A stretch of 64,000 bases of DNA from Gautieria morchelliformis (taxonomy: Eukaryota; Basidiomycota; Agaricomycetes; Gomphales; Gomphaceae): contig WHVA01000271.1 in the NCBI GenBank assembly GCA_015179125.1, forward strand, positions 62,001-126,000, written 5' to 3'. Shown piece after piece: positions 33,660 through 44,184 of the stretch (its first letter is position 1; every line of letters begins with the position of its first letter). The translations under genes were made by a program, and so were the position numbers. Under the pieces are notes generated by a model. The model was not told the origin of the DNA and did not search any database. It saw only the letters and a list, made by a program, of their open reading frames with translations.

Positions 33660-35670
33660 TTAGGGTAGCGGCTGGCGCTCGTGCAGGATGGCATTTTGTT
33701 CAAAACGGAACATCTGGGACCTTGGTCCTGGAAGAAGTAATAGTGCCTCCCACTCTTGCTATAATGTTCGACAAAGCCAGTACCGATCTTCTCATGGTTA
33801 ACCGACATTCGGCCTGGGGTGTTCTTTGAATCTCGAGGCGAACACTGCATCGCCGTTGGACGTTGTATCCGATTCCTTCTGTGCCTCAAGAGCTTTTTTG
33901 AGTAATGGGACTATGGTGAGATATGTTCTCCTGGTGAAAAGATTCATTTTATGATTCCATTCTATTTTTGGGTGGGAATATTCCAGCCATCCACAAATAC
34001 ACGATACAACTTCATCCACAAGCCCAAGATGGACGTATGGGAATCAGAATTTTGGAATACTGTATCGGCCCAAGCGGGGCTGTGTGTACTCTTTTCGAGG
34101 ATCCCCAGACTCTTCACTTGGCAGAAACCAGATGGGACACGTCGGCGCTAAGAATTTCGATGGCTCGCTGGTATGTATCAACTAACGATCATCAACTGGA
34201 GCTAGTCTCATATTCCATAACAGATTATTGGTGGTATGCACGAGTCAACTCCGTCTTATAATACCCACCCCATCAACAGTATGAAATTCTTTCCTCCTAA
34301 AGATGCTGGAGGGCCCACGTGCTTCCCCGTTCCTCCAGCGAAGTCCACTAGCCAATTTTTTCCCTCGGTGTGTATGAAGCGGCGTCGCTTGTTGTGCCAT
34401 ACTTACGCCTATTTAGAGGATTCGCCCTTCCTGACGGCCGATTTTTCTTTTGCCGCGAATCATGATAATCGCACTGTCATTTATGATGTCGACACCCACA
34501 CAGAGACCGTACTACCTGACATTTCTAACAGCGTCAGAGTCACAAACCCTTTCAATGGGACTGCCACACTACTACCACTGTCACCGCCAGATTTCACTCC
34601 TGAAGTGCTCGTATGCGGTGGCTCAAACGCAAGCGAGACCACACCATCTTTGAATCTGACCTCCCAAGAACCTGCATCTACTCAATGCAGCAGAATTACT
34701 TTGACGCCCGCGGGAATCAAGAAGGGCTGGACAGACCACGTATGGTGCCAGAGTTTATCCTGCACCCAAAAGGCCAGGTTCTCATTATCAATGGGCGAGG
34801 ACGGGCTATGCTGCCGTGGATTCAGTCGCTGACCCGATCGGGAACCTTTCGAACGCCGATCATCCTGTGTGAGCACCTTACAAGGTTGCGGCGTACGTTA
34901 TACTGATTTTTATCACAGGTCACCATCTGCACCGCTTGGACAGCGCATCAGCAATGTGGGTCTGCCTACAACCAATTTTTCACGGATGTATCACTCGTCA
35001 GTGACCTTGACACCAAAAGGGTAATTCTTGACGGATATTCTGCCAAACCTCTCATAGTTTTGACGCCACATCCGTAGTAATCTTTTCGCTGGTTCCAGCC
35101 CGAATAACAATCTCGTCAATAATACTCTATTTCACACGTAAGTTGTTACAGGTAAATTGGCTACTTCACTGATCACTTTCACTAGTGAATTCCAGGTCGA
35201 ATTTTTGGGCCTACCTTTCATGACTGTGACGCGACCAGCATTTCTCAGTATGCTATCAGATAGCCTTCAATGGAGTATTCAAAGTCGGCGTCTCAATCCC
35301 ACCAAACCTTTCAGCATCATCCATCAAGGGTATGTTCAGAACAGCAAGCTCTTTTCATGCTCATCTCACATTCCCGCAAGTGGTTCTCATGGATTTGGGA
35401 TTCTCCACTCATGCATTCCACACCGGCTCTCGCCTCGTCTTTGCGAAAGCACAGCTCTCCGAGGATCGCACTTCGCTAACATTCATGAGCCCGCCGAATT
35501 ACAGAGTATACCCGCCAGGGCCAGGTTGTTATATTATATAACCCCGGTTACAGCTCACTTATTATTCAGTGCTACTCCCTGCCTTCGTTTTCTTGACCGT
35601 CGATGATGTTACAAGCGAAGGCATGCAGGTAATGGTCGGAACGGGGGCATCACGTCCTATAGCCGACCGA
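33660..35670 (+). pseudogene. Glyoxal oxidase-like copper radical oxidase, decayed
   Basis: Extracellular H2O2-producing copper radical oxidase family (kelch repeats plus C-terminal DUF1929). Exons read: GWHFVQNGTSGTLVLEE (about 33670), DSFCASGALLSNGTMV (33870; Cys of the Cys-Tyr cofactor), IRILEYCIGPSGAVCTLFED (34040), IIGGMHESTPSYN (34227), DVDTHTETVLPDISNSVRV (34490), [19 protein letters not shown] (34945; Tyr-His copper ligands), EFQVEFLGLPFMTVTRPA (35185), MDLGFSTHAFHTGSRLVF (35390; His) and LTVDDVTSEGMQVMVGTG (35600). Introns with GT-AG ends separate several. Frameshifts occur near 33828, 34155, 34450, 34740 and 34790. The cofactor Tyr in the RWYP motif is Asp (34136-34138), so it could not form the radical. 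No signal peptide located. Confidence 0.88.
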
Positions 35671-36317
35671 GGAGTCAAATCTAAAGGGTGTAGAATGTTA
35701 CTACATTTTGTCACAGAAACCTGAGCCATGTATTGTATTCGTTGGTCCAGCGGAAAGGTCGGCCGGCGTTGAGCCTATAAATTCCGGGCTTGTATTTGAC
35801 CTTCGAGTATTCCGAACCTGCTTGTCAATTCAGACCCACTGGCACCTGTGATGGGAGAAAGTATCAAACTGCAACTATCGCCTCTGTTGCTTGCAGCGGA
35901 ATTGCCATGGTCCATGTCGTATGGTATGCATTTTAATTCGACGAAACTGCCTTACGCCAGACAATAAGATGGAAATGTGAATGAAATAGCAACTTGAGCG
36001 ATATCGTACAATGATACAAAGACGCGCCTAAGATATTACTTGGAAGAGACAGCACTCGCAACAGATATAGTCATCCATGTGAGAACGAAGTCATCGCATG
36101 GGTGACTAGGGCCTTTCCCAGGATGATTTGAGGGAGAACCGCAAATTAAATATTTATTTCGTCGCATCTACCAGGTCGAACCGTACAATATCGGCGCATA
36201 GATGTTGTTACATTTGATTGTTGAAGTTGAATTTCTCCAGCCAGAGTCTGAACGTTGAACTGAAAAGTCTGTGTCTTGTCTTTTATGTAATGCAGGACAC
36301 GAAATAAACCAACAACC
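35671..36317 (+). other. No gene recognised
   Basis: Intergenic after the oxidase relic; only a short minus frame (36346-36146). Confidence 0.4.
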
Positions 36318-36606
36318 GAGCACTTAGCATGACAGACCAATAGCATGGGTCGAAATAACCAAGCGGAGAGTGGGAGTACCTTGTCTCACAACAGAGGGGG
36401 GCGGTAAACGACTCCGAGGGAGTCGGGCCGGCGGGGGAGAAGGTTCGTCGCCGGTGCCACCGCCCACTCGAGAACGCAGCGGGCGGGAGCCTCAGGGAGC
36501 GAAGAGGAAGGCCCGCCCTTTTATAGGTACAATGTGCTCAGCGACCATCATAGGTTTACCTGCGGTCGAATAAAATGACATAAAAAAAAAAAAAAAAAAA
36601 AAAAAA
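36318..36606 (+). mobile_element. A-tailed retroposon (SINE-like, 289 bases)
   Basis: Flanked by a 9-base target-site duplication CCAACAACC (36309-36317 and 36607-36615, with extra matching As). It ends in 25 A after GTCGAATAAAATGACAT. The GC-rich body (36400-36520) is open in one frame by chance. A GGGTCGAAATAACC at about 36350 resembles a B box, but I see no good A box and none of the LINE-type stem-loop. It may be a SINE, or a retroposed copy of a non-coding RNA. Confidence 0.75.
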
Positions 36607-36677
36607 CCAACAACCTACCTCCACAAAACTTGGAATGCTTGCCTCTTCTGTCCCGTACACCTTTCCATCACGCCTCA

Positions 36678-37430
36678 TTAAGATCCCCCATGTGGACTAT
36701 CCTCTGACCACCAATCAGACACATTACGCCCCAGCGGTGACGACGCATAACATGGAAACTTTTCTCCGAGACGTGCCAGAGATCTGTTGTACAGCGCCGC
36801 CTGGAGCTGGTGGTGTGAGAGCGGGTTGAGGGACGTGGAAGGAAGAGGCTGCGTGTTCACCGGCGCTATCACGTCGACCGACTGTGACAGGTCCCGGTGG
36901 TGATCGGGAATACTGGAGGGCAGTTCATATGGGTGGTATAGGTATATAGGACCCAAATCGCCATGCGTGTCTTGATTTTCAGCGCCGTCTTCGTCGTCGT
37001 CGAAGTTATTTGAGGTAGTGACTATTTGAGATGATTCGGTGGCGCCCAGGTCGGAGGCCCGAGCAGAGCCAGCGGAACGGCCTTGGATGCCTAAGCTGCC
37101 AGACCGCAGCGCACAATCTCGCTGTAGTGACGACATTGGGGGGTCTTCATCTTGACTTTCCTCTCTACCACCTTGGATTTCCTCTCTGCGGGAAATACTG
37201 AGAAGTGGTTTTTGGGCCTGACGGCGTAAGCGGGCGAGGGTTAAGGGGGGCGGCGGGGTTCCCTTTGGAAACAGTCCAACTGAGGACTTGCCAGTCCGGT
37301 GCTGGGAATAGACGTGCCTGTGCCGTAGAGGGGAGCGTTCTGGAGGGCTAGAGATATTTGAAAGGCCGTCCATGGGCTCTGCAGATGTAGATGTATTAGT
37401 AAACAGAGCAGGCTCTGTACGGTGGGTCAT
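36678..37430 (-). CDS. Unknown Ser/Pro-rich gene family, copy IV (open frame)
   Basis: A 250-codon open frame. It shares with copies I-III the N-terminal block ERSPLRHRHVYSQH-GKSSV...TPPPPLTLARLRRQ, an acidic middle (NNFDDDEDGAENQD), then IYLYHPYELPSSIPDHH and the C-terminal LNPLSHHQLQAALYNRSLA...YASSPLGR. The rest is low-complexity and disordered-looking: no membrane segment, signal peptide or catalytic motif. No promoter evidence was checked. It is clearly diverged from the copy at 57223 but still open, so it may be expressed. Confidence 0.55.
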   Translation of the reverse strand: MTHRTEPALFTNTSTSAEPMDGLSNISSPPERSPLRHRHVYSQHRTGKSSVGLFPKGTPPPPLTLARLRRQAQKPLLSISRREEIQGGREESQDEDPPMSSLQRDCALRSGSLGIQGRSAGSARASDLGATESSQIVTTSNNFDDDEDGAENQDTHGDLGPIYLYHPYELPSSIPDHHRDLSQSVDVIAPVNTQPLPSTSLNPLSHHQLQAALYNRSLARLGEKFPCYASSPLGRNVSDWWSEDSPHGGS

Positions 37431-37687
37431 CGCTGGAATGGAGCAGGTTGTCAGGCTATAATAATATTGTTCAGGAATTCAACTGCAGACAACATACCTG
37501 TCTTATCCTGGAGAGGGGATGCTGTAGGAAGCGGGTTTCGTGTCTTCGAAAGCATCCTTTATATCGGTTTCTATGTCTACAAGTGTGGTAATGTTCCCAT
37601 GGAATGATGGTAGCGCCCGGAATTTCCAAATGTGTGTCTAAAGGCGGAGCGTCTCGAGCAAATTGGTCACGGTCCGTGTGCTACGAG

Positions 37688-39046
37688 TAGTGTCTTCCGG
37701 GCTCGGGCTGGGCTCAAAAGCCCGGGCTTGGGCTCGTCAAATTCCAAGCCTGGCCCTGAGCCCAAGCCCGACCAGGGCTCGGGACAGGCTCGGGCTAAAG
37801 CCCGGGCCTGCGGGTGTGGGATCCGGGAAGTCATCGAAGGGGATGCCGCACATGCATGTATTTATTACTTGAACTTAGTATCATATTAAATTCAACTACT
37901 AGACAACCTCCTCATCCAGGAGGTTGTCTAGTTCTCTCACAGTCACTGTCCAAAATGCGTAGTCAGTACGCTGTTCTGCGCAAGCTTGGCTTGCTTAATC
38001 GCATTTGGCAGTTTGTATAGTAAACCCAGTCTTAGAACACCACTCCTCCTATTGTGTAGTTAAATATCTAATGAGAAGGTTGGATGGACTAAAAAATCAC
38101 CTCATGCATCGACTGGAGGTGGTGTCGCAAGGTACTGACATCATTCACAAAACTGACCTTATACCATTCACATTTTCTAGGTTCGGACAAATCAGCGATG
38201 ATGAAATTCCTGGAGGCTGCCACACGCACCGACACAGCTTGCAGTCCATGATTTTCTTGGCTTCTTCCTGGCGCCCGTTCTCAAAAAAGAACTATATATC
38301 TAATTTTTGAATTGTCGGGTGAGACCTCGATACCATCCTAGATCTCTGAGCCACCCTTCCGGGTGGGTGATGTCATGAGTGATAGTTGGGCAGGGGTAAG
38401 GCAATTTTAGACGTATTAATAAAACCAATATAATGATAATATCAAATCACACACCGGGGACAGGCACTGGAACCTCCTTGTCCTTTTGCTTACCGGTAGG
38501 TTTTGCAACGGTATGTTTGGGTTTCTTCCTTTTAGGCTCCTCTGCTTCCCCCAGCCTCCTAGTGCCGTGAGGCCGCCCTGGGACTTTCACCACATTACAT
38601 ACAGTAATATTATTCTAATTATTAGGAGAACCTTTGTCTGGAAAAGTACAAGGGGATCCTTGTACTTTGCAGCCCTCCTTGTCTTTTATCTCCTTTACAC
38701 CGGTACACGTCACCTGCTTACATTAGCGCACCAAAGTGCCGTTTCTAGATCTCAACAATTAGACTGTGGGGAATAGGTGGAGGGACGAAGGAACAGGTGA
38801 GTAATTCTACTTCAAAACCTTTTTGTAACTACAGTTAGTAACTCGTTTGGACGTCGCAAACGATCCACAATGGCGCCAGTGATCCCCACCCAAAAGCCTG
38901 GGCTTAAGGGCCGGGCTCAGGGCTTCTGAAAATGAAGCCCGGCCCTCCTCTTCGGGCTTTTGGAGGCCTGGGCCGGGCTGGGCTCGGGCTTTTTAGGGCT
39001 GGGCTCGGGCTCAGCCCGGGCCTGAGCCCAAGCCCGGAGAACACTA
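37688..39046 (+). mobile_element. hAT-superfamily DNA transposon, 1359 bases
   Basis: Perfect 8-base target-site duplication GCTACGAG (37680-37687 and 39047-39054) and inverted termini TAGTGTCTTCCGGGCTCGGG / TAGTGTTCTCCGGGCTTGGG, matching the hAT terminal signature (Y-A-R-N-G) and the 8-base duplication rule. The termini extend about 140-160 bases as GGGCTCGGG/AAGCCC low-complexity inverted repeats. The interior is too short for a full transposase. The minus strand around 38290-38590 has a Lys/Arg-rich coding-like piece (LGEAEEPKRKKPKHTVAKP) followed by a plausible intron, suggesting a deleted transposase N-terminus. Confidence 0.85.
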
Positions 39047-39582
39047 GCTACGAGTTAGATAAGCTCGAAGGTTAGAAAACAGGTAGCAGGTTGATCTCGA
39101 GCAGGTTGCTCTTTACTCTTCCAGTTGTCAACTTTTGTAGTCAATTTCTTTTATCAAAGGAAATCTCTAATCAGATAGATCAGTATGGGACCTTTGTTGT
39201 GACATGCTGTGACCCTCCCCTGTCACCATCACCAGGCTAGACTTTTGAGTCGCCAATGCATGTCTTTCTGCCCTATCACCACCGCGGTGTTTGCACCAAA
39301 ACTCGTGAGTTTTCGTGGAGACAATATACTTGCGCATCCAGAGACGCCGTGCCGCACGGTGTCGTAATTGTGCTGCGCATCGGCTGAAGCATCTACCGAC
39401 TTCTAGTACAAGCATCCGCCCGCATGTTGGCAGCACCACTTAGCCTTTCTAATTATCTTGCCTTCTTCATAAGTTAGCCGACCATGCCAAATCTGTCCCT
39501 TGGGCATAGTGGCATACCCTGTGATGATCAGTAGTGTATATGAGAGGTCGACACCGGACTTAGAGTATTCATCCACCTGCGT
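39047..39582 (+). other. No gene recognised
   Basis: Between the hAT element and LINE E; no convincing frame. Confidence 0.4.
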
Positions 39583-40852
39583 ACAAGGGGGAAGCGGAGC
39601 AAGAGGGGCTACATATGCAGCAGCCCTGAAAGGTAACGTACCTTTATCACACATGAATAACCTGGCAAAAGCAAAAGCAAAAGTGAGGCAAATACTAATT
39701 GATGGAGACATGCAACGGGAACAGGATGAGCTGAACAGGTTCACGGAGCAGGAGCTGGTAGCGAAGGCAAATGAAGCAATACGCAACCTCGAGCCTGATC
39801 CAGAACGAATCGACATAAGCTTTATCAGAGCCAAGAAGCTAGCGAATGGAGGAGTGGTGCTCGACATGGACACAGAGGAGGCAGCAAAGTGGGTGCAAGC
39901 AAACAAAAGGACGTTCCTAAGCAAATTCAGCGGAACGGCAACGATAAAAGACAGAGCGCTATCAGTGATAGTGGAGTACGTACCACTGAGTCACTCACCC
40001 GAGGCCATGGCAGAGATGAGAAAGATCAAGAGGGATTGGAAGCTGCCCGATGGATCCCTACTCTCAACCCAGTGGATAAAACCTGCACACAGGAGGACGG
40101 TGGGACAGTGATCGGCACACATTATCGCAAAATTCACATCCACAGAAGCCGCGAATCGAAGTATAAGGGATGGGCTGATAATAGCAGGAAAGAGAACCTG
40201 GGCCAGAAGAATGAAAGGAGAGCCACGGCGATGCTTGAAATGCCAGAGATACAATGCACGGCACATCACCGCAAGAACATGTGGATAGGAGCACAGGACA
40301 GCCGAATGTCAGGAAAACGACCCGAGCAAGTTCAAGTGCACGAATTGTGACACAAAAGGGCACGCGTCGTGGGATAGGACATGCCCAGTATTCAAATCAG
40401 CATGTGCAGCGGCGGAGAAAAGCGACCCGGAACATACATACTGATTTTTCCCTAGCGACGACCCTTGGACCTGGGACAAACACCAGGAGGCGGAAGAAGC
40501 AGCGGATGCAGGGGACCTCATAAAGAGACTTAGGGAGCAAGAGGACAGAAGGTGGAAAGCAGCGGAAATGGAAAAATGAATAGGGAGACAGGCAGAAGAT
40601 AGGAGCAGGGAGAGAACCCAGATGGAACCAGACAACCCGAGACACAGGGGAAGAATCGAAAGCAGAGGAAACACATGCGGAAGAGGACGAGGAGCGAACC
40701 TGAGGGTCGGACACATGGATCAAGGATGGCAAGACAGGGACCAGGGCGAAGGCAGACAAAGCAGACAAGATGACTACGGGATCGGAGTCAGCCGCGAGCG
40801 AGCTCAAACAGTACAGCAGAACGGCAACAACAACAGCACGCATCAAGGATGA
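39583..40852 (+). pseudogene. LINE E ORF1 (N-terminally truncated)
   Basis: Retains GGSGARGATYAAALKG, ISFIRAKKLANGGVVLDMDT, LLSTQWIKPAHRR (intact Trp, unlike LINE B), RRCLKCQRYNARH and CTNCDTKGHASWDRTC. Lesions are a TGA after HRRTVGQ (about 40110), a damaged second knuckle with a frameshift near 40270, a TGA in HTY-FFPSDD (about 40442) and a TGA at about 40577. The terminal stop overlaps the ORF2 start as ATGA at 40849-40852. Confidence 0.85.
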
Positions 40853-43686
40853 ACAGTGAGAACCAACAAGTGCAAAAATTGAGAATCAGACAACAGAACA
40901 TCAATAAATCACTAACGGCAACGGTAGAAACACTAGCTAAGTGCTCACCTGAACATTATGATATCCTAGTGATCCAAGAACCATATATTGACTTCCTAGG
41001 CAACTCCAGAGCTACACCTAACTGGTATTCGGTCTATCCCCAAACACATTTCCACGACAAGGAGGCACGAATGAGATCAATGATGTTAATAAGCAAGAAG
41101 ATAGCTACGAGGGCATGGGGGGTGGTGGAGATAGGATCACCAGACACTATGGCGGTGAAAATTAAGACCACCATGGGTGACGTTCTCATCATCAATATAT
41201 ATGCAGACTGCGCACAATCTAACAGTATCAGAACCGTACAGAAATATATGCAACAAAGAACAGCAGAAGGATATGCGCAAGAGAGGGAGATAGAGGGAAT
41301 AATATGGCTAGGGGACTTCAACAGGCACCACCCCATGTGGGACGAGCTGCGCAACTCACATCTATTCACCAGGGCAAACCTAGACGAAGCGCAGATACTC
41401 TTAGATGCAGTAGCAGATCACGGACTGCACATGGCGCTGCCCAAAGAAGTGCCAACGCTGAGAGCCATGGCCACGGGAAATTATACTCGGACAGATAACG
41501 TCTTCGTCTCTACCTCAGTCATAGAAAACATGATCAGTTGCAGCACAGTGCTGGAGGACAGACCACCTAAAACCGATCACATCCCCGTGGATACCACAAT
41601 TGACGTATCCATCAAGACCAGCGTGCAGCCCCTGAAACCCAACTATAGACAAATAGACTGGAGGGAGTACAGAAAAACACTCGAAGCTAAGCTAAAGGAC
41701 AGAATCAGAGAGCCCATACCGCTCACCTCCCAACAGTTCCACCATTCCTTGCAAGAGCTAACAATGGCCATCCTGGAGACAACAGAGGAACTAGTGCCAA
41801 AAAAACAAACCGTTGGTGTACATGAAGCGATGGTGGTCCACGCAACTGTCACAAACCAGAACGGAGACCAGGCGGCTCGGTAGGAGATCGTATGCATGAA
41901 GAGATGATCCAACACACGCAGCACACGAAGAATATAGAGCCGCTAGGAACTGTTATGCAGAGGACATAGAGACGTTGAAGAAAGACCATTGGGAAGACTT
42001 TCTGGATGGCATAGACCAGAATACAATATGGGCGACACACAAATATGCCTCGGCGGATGCGAGCAACGGGGGACAGGCACGAGTACCGATGCTGGTGACA
42101 AAGAAGACAAATGGCGCAAGGCTAATGGTGGAAACAAATGAACAAAAATCAGAGATGCTGTTCAATACCTTCTTCCCTAAGCCAGGAAACGTGATGGAAC
42201 AAATACCAGAGGACTATGAGTATCCTCCCCCAGCGTTCGAATATCAACCAATCTCGGACGAACAGATCAGAAGAGCCATGGACAAGCTCAATCAGTTCAA
42301 GGCCCCGGGAGAAAATGGTATCCCGAATGAGCTCATAAAGCAGTGTATTGATGTCCTTCTACCGTACATAGGTCCTCTATTCCGTGCGCGACCTTCGACC
42401 TCAAAGTTTACCCGGCAGAGTGGAGGGATTCGATAACAAAGGTCCTTCAGAAACCAGGCAAGGCGGATTACATGGTGCCAGGCGCATACTGTCCGATCGC
42501 ACTGCTGGACACAATAGGCAAAGTGCTCTCCACATGCGTGGCGGAAGACCTGGTAAAAATGACGGAAAAGTACGGATTGTTACCTGACAACCACTTTGGA
42601 TGCAGACCTGGGAGGGCGACAACTGACGCCATACATCATGTGGTATCAGAGGCAAAGAACGCATGGAGGAGGGGAAACATACTGGGAGTACTGTATTTGG
42701 ACATCAAGGGAGCGTTCCCTAGCATAATATTGGACAGATTGACTCACAACATGCGCAGAAGGGGTGTCAGGGGACACCCTGTTTTCCATTTCCAGTTCCG
42801 ACACCACACCCAGTTCCGACTCTGCTTCCGGATCCAATCCCATCTCCGCCTCCACTTTTGGAAATGATTCCGCTCCTGGGAGAACTTCCACCAGTTCTGT
42901 TTGCCTTGCCAGTTCCACTCCAATTTCCGACTTCCACTCTCGGAACAGTGTCGGAAATCAAGCAACTCGCGTAATGGGTGGCATCAAGGGTCGATCAAGG
43001 GTCAGGGAGGTCAGGGGGATGCAGGGTTGATGGCGGGTGCCAAGTGTTGTCCCTTGCTGCACAGCATAGTATAATATAGGCTCGCTGGCATTGGGGGTCC
43101 TTAGACTTTTCTCTTTGGATTTCCCCTTGTCAGGTGAGAATCCCCTCTCTTGTATACTCTGTTCATTTATACATACTTTGGATTTCCCCTTGTCAGTTGT
43201 GTGGTAGTGTGATCTCCACAACTAGCCAGGGTTGCCCTTACAAGGGGGGTACCAAGGGAATACACCAATTGGATACACAGGAAAGTCCAAGACAGGCTCA
43301 CTACGGTGAGCTTCAACGATTACATGTCTGCGACCAGGCCCATCGGACGAGGCATGGACCAGGGGTTCCCACTATCCGCAATCGCATACCAGTTCTACAA
43401 TGGCAATCTGATAGACGTAGTGCGGAACAACAAAGGGGAAGGAAGTGTAGGCTTTGTGGATGATACCACCATCATAGCCGAAGGGCCAGACCTCAAAGAC
43501 ACATTCACGAAGCTATCGGGCATCATGGCCAGGCCAGGCAGGGCAAACAGTTGGGCAGAGAAACATCAATGCCAGTTCGTGGTGGACAGGTTTGGTCTGA
43601 TGGGGCTTACCAGATGCAGAGAAAAAGACCCAGACAAGCCGAATAAAACCAGGCCAGTGAAAAGACCATCAATAGAAATAGGGCAA
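40849..43686 (+). pseudogene. LINE E ORF2 (endonuclease and RT), interrupted
   Basis: The endonuclease is open from the ATG with IQEPY, GDFNRHHPMWDE, YTRTDNVFVS and KTDHIPVD. Then there is a frameshift near 41815, a CGA-to-TGA stop at about 41896 and a frameshift near 42385. RT shows FKAPGENGIPNELIKQC, YLDIKGAFPS, the solo LTR between RRRG and VPREYTDW, and after it GMDQGFPLSAIAYQFYNG and the catalytic FVDDTTI. The frame stops at the 43686 junction. Confidence 0.88.
42765..43242 (+). mobile_element. Solo LTR of the gypsy family, in LINE E RT
   Basis: 478 bases, TGTCAGGGG...CCCTTACA, flanked by the 5-base target-site duplication AGGGG (42760-42764 and 43243-43247). Removing the LTR and one repeat restores exactly the uninterrupted sequence seen in LINE B at the same codon. 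It arose by recombination between the two LTRs of a full element. Confidence 0.95.
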
Positions 43687-44184
43687 CTTTATTACACCTT
43701 TTTGAACTTCCTGCAGTTGTTCGCCAAGCGAACAACTGAATTGTGGAAATCCGCGCGATCTTGAAAAAGATCTCGACGTCGACGGCTGTTTACCATTGAA
43801 CATCATCCAGTAGGCCCCCCTACTGTGGACTGTGAGCGTGATGATTCCACGCAGTCGAAGAAGAACGCGAGCCTCTAGCTCGCGGACAACTCCCCAGGCG
43901 CAGCCTAGCGACACAACGGCCGACGCTACCCTGGACCAGGAGTCCAGGACGCCTGTAAGATTGTGAATCTTATTGCCTTGTGTCACAAGGGCAAGCGGAA
44001 CTCGACCAATGAGTGGTAATTCCGTGTGCTACGTAGTGACAGTTGTAAGGTAAGATCTGGGAAACCGCCGCACGGTTCCCACGCAAGAACTGTACATGCT
44101 TATCTAAGCAATCCAGTAGCGCGCATTGCCTTAAGGGCAATGCAGGTAAATAGCGTATTTACACCCTCCCCATCTATGGACAAC
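43687..44184 (-). other. Hairpin-rich non-coding region, probable 3' end of the adjacent element
   Basis: About 480 bases with a dense series of short perfect inverted repeats, including CAGTTGTTCGC-CAA-GCGAACAACTG (43714-43738), AGTAGG-CCCC-CCTACT (43812), GCGAGCCTCTAGCTCGC (43871) and CATTGCC-TTAAG-GGCAATG-like (44125). On the minus strand it ends GGTGTAATAAAG at the LINE E junction, a poly(A)-signal-like end. No protein frame is convincing. Confidence 0.5.

Larger units (their letters stand above)
39583..43686 (+). mobile_element. Tad1-like LINE E, truncated at both ends, split by a solo LTR
   Basis: Homology to LINE B starts at CAAGGGGGAAGCGGAGC in ORF1 and stops abruptly at IEIGQ in ORF2 after the RT. 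There is no RNase H, 3' UTR or A-tail, so its ends were made by deletion or by neighbouring insertion, not by retrotransposition. Nucleotide similarity to LINE B is very high. A gypsy solo LTR lies at 42765-43242. Confidence 0.9.

Noticed and set aside
36370-36573. Arg/Gly-rich 67-codon ORF
   Set aside because: Lies within the A-tailed retroposon body; GC-rich sequence open by chance.
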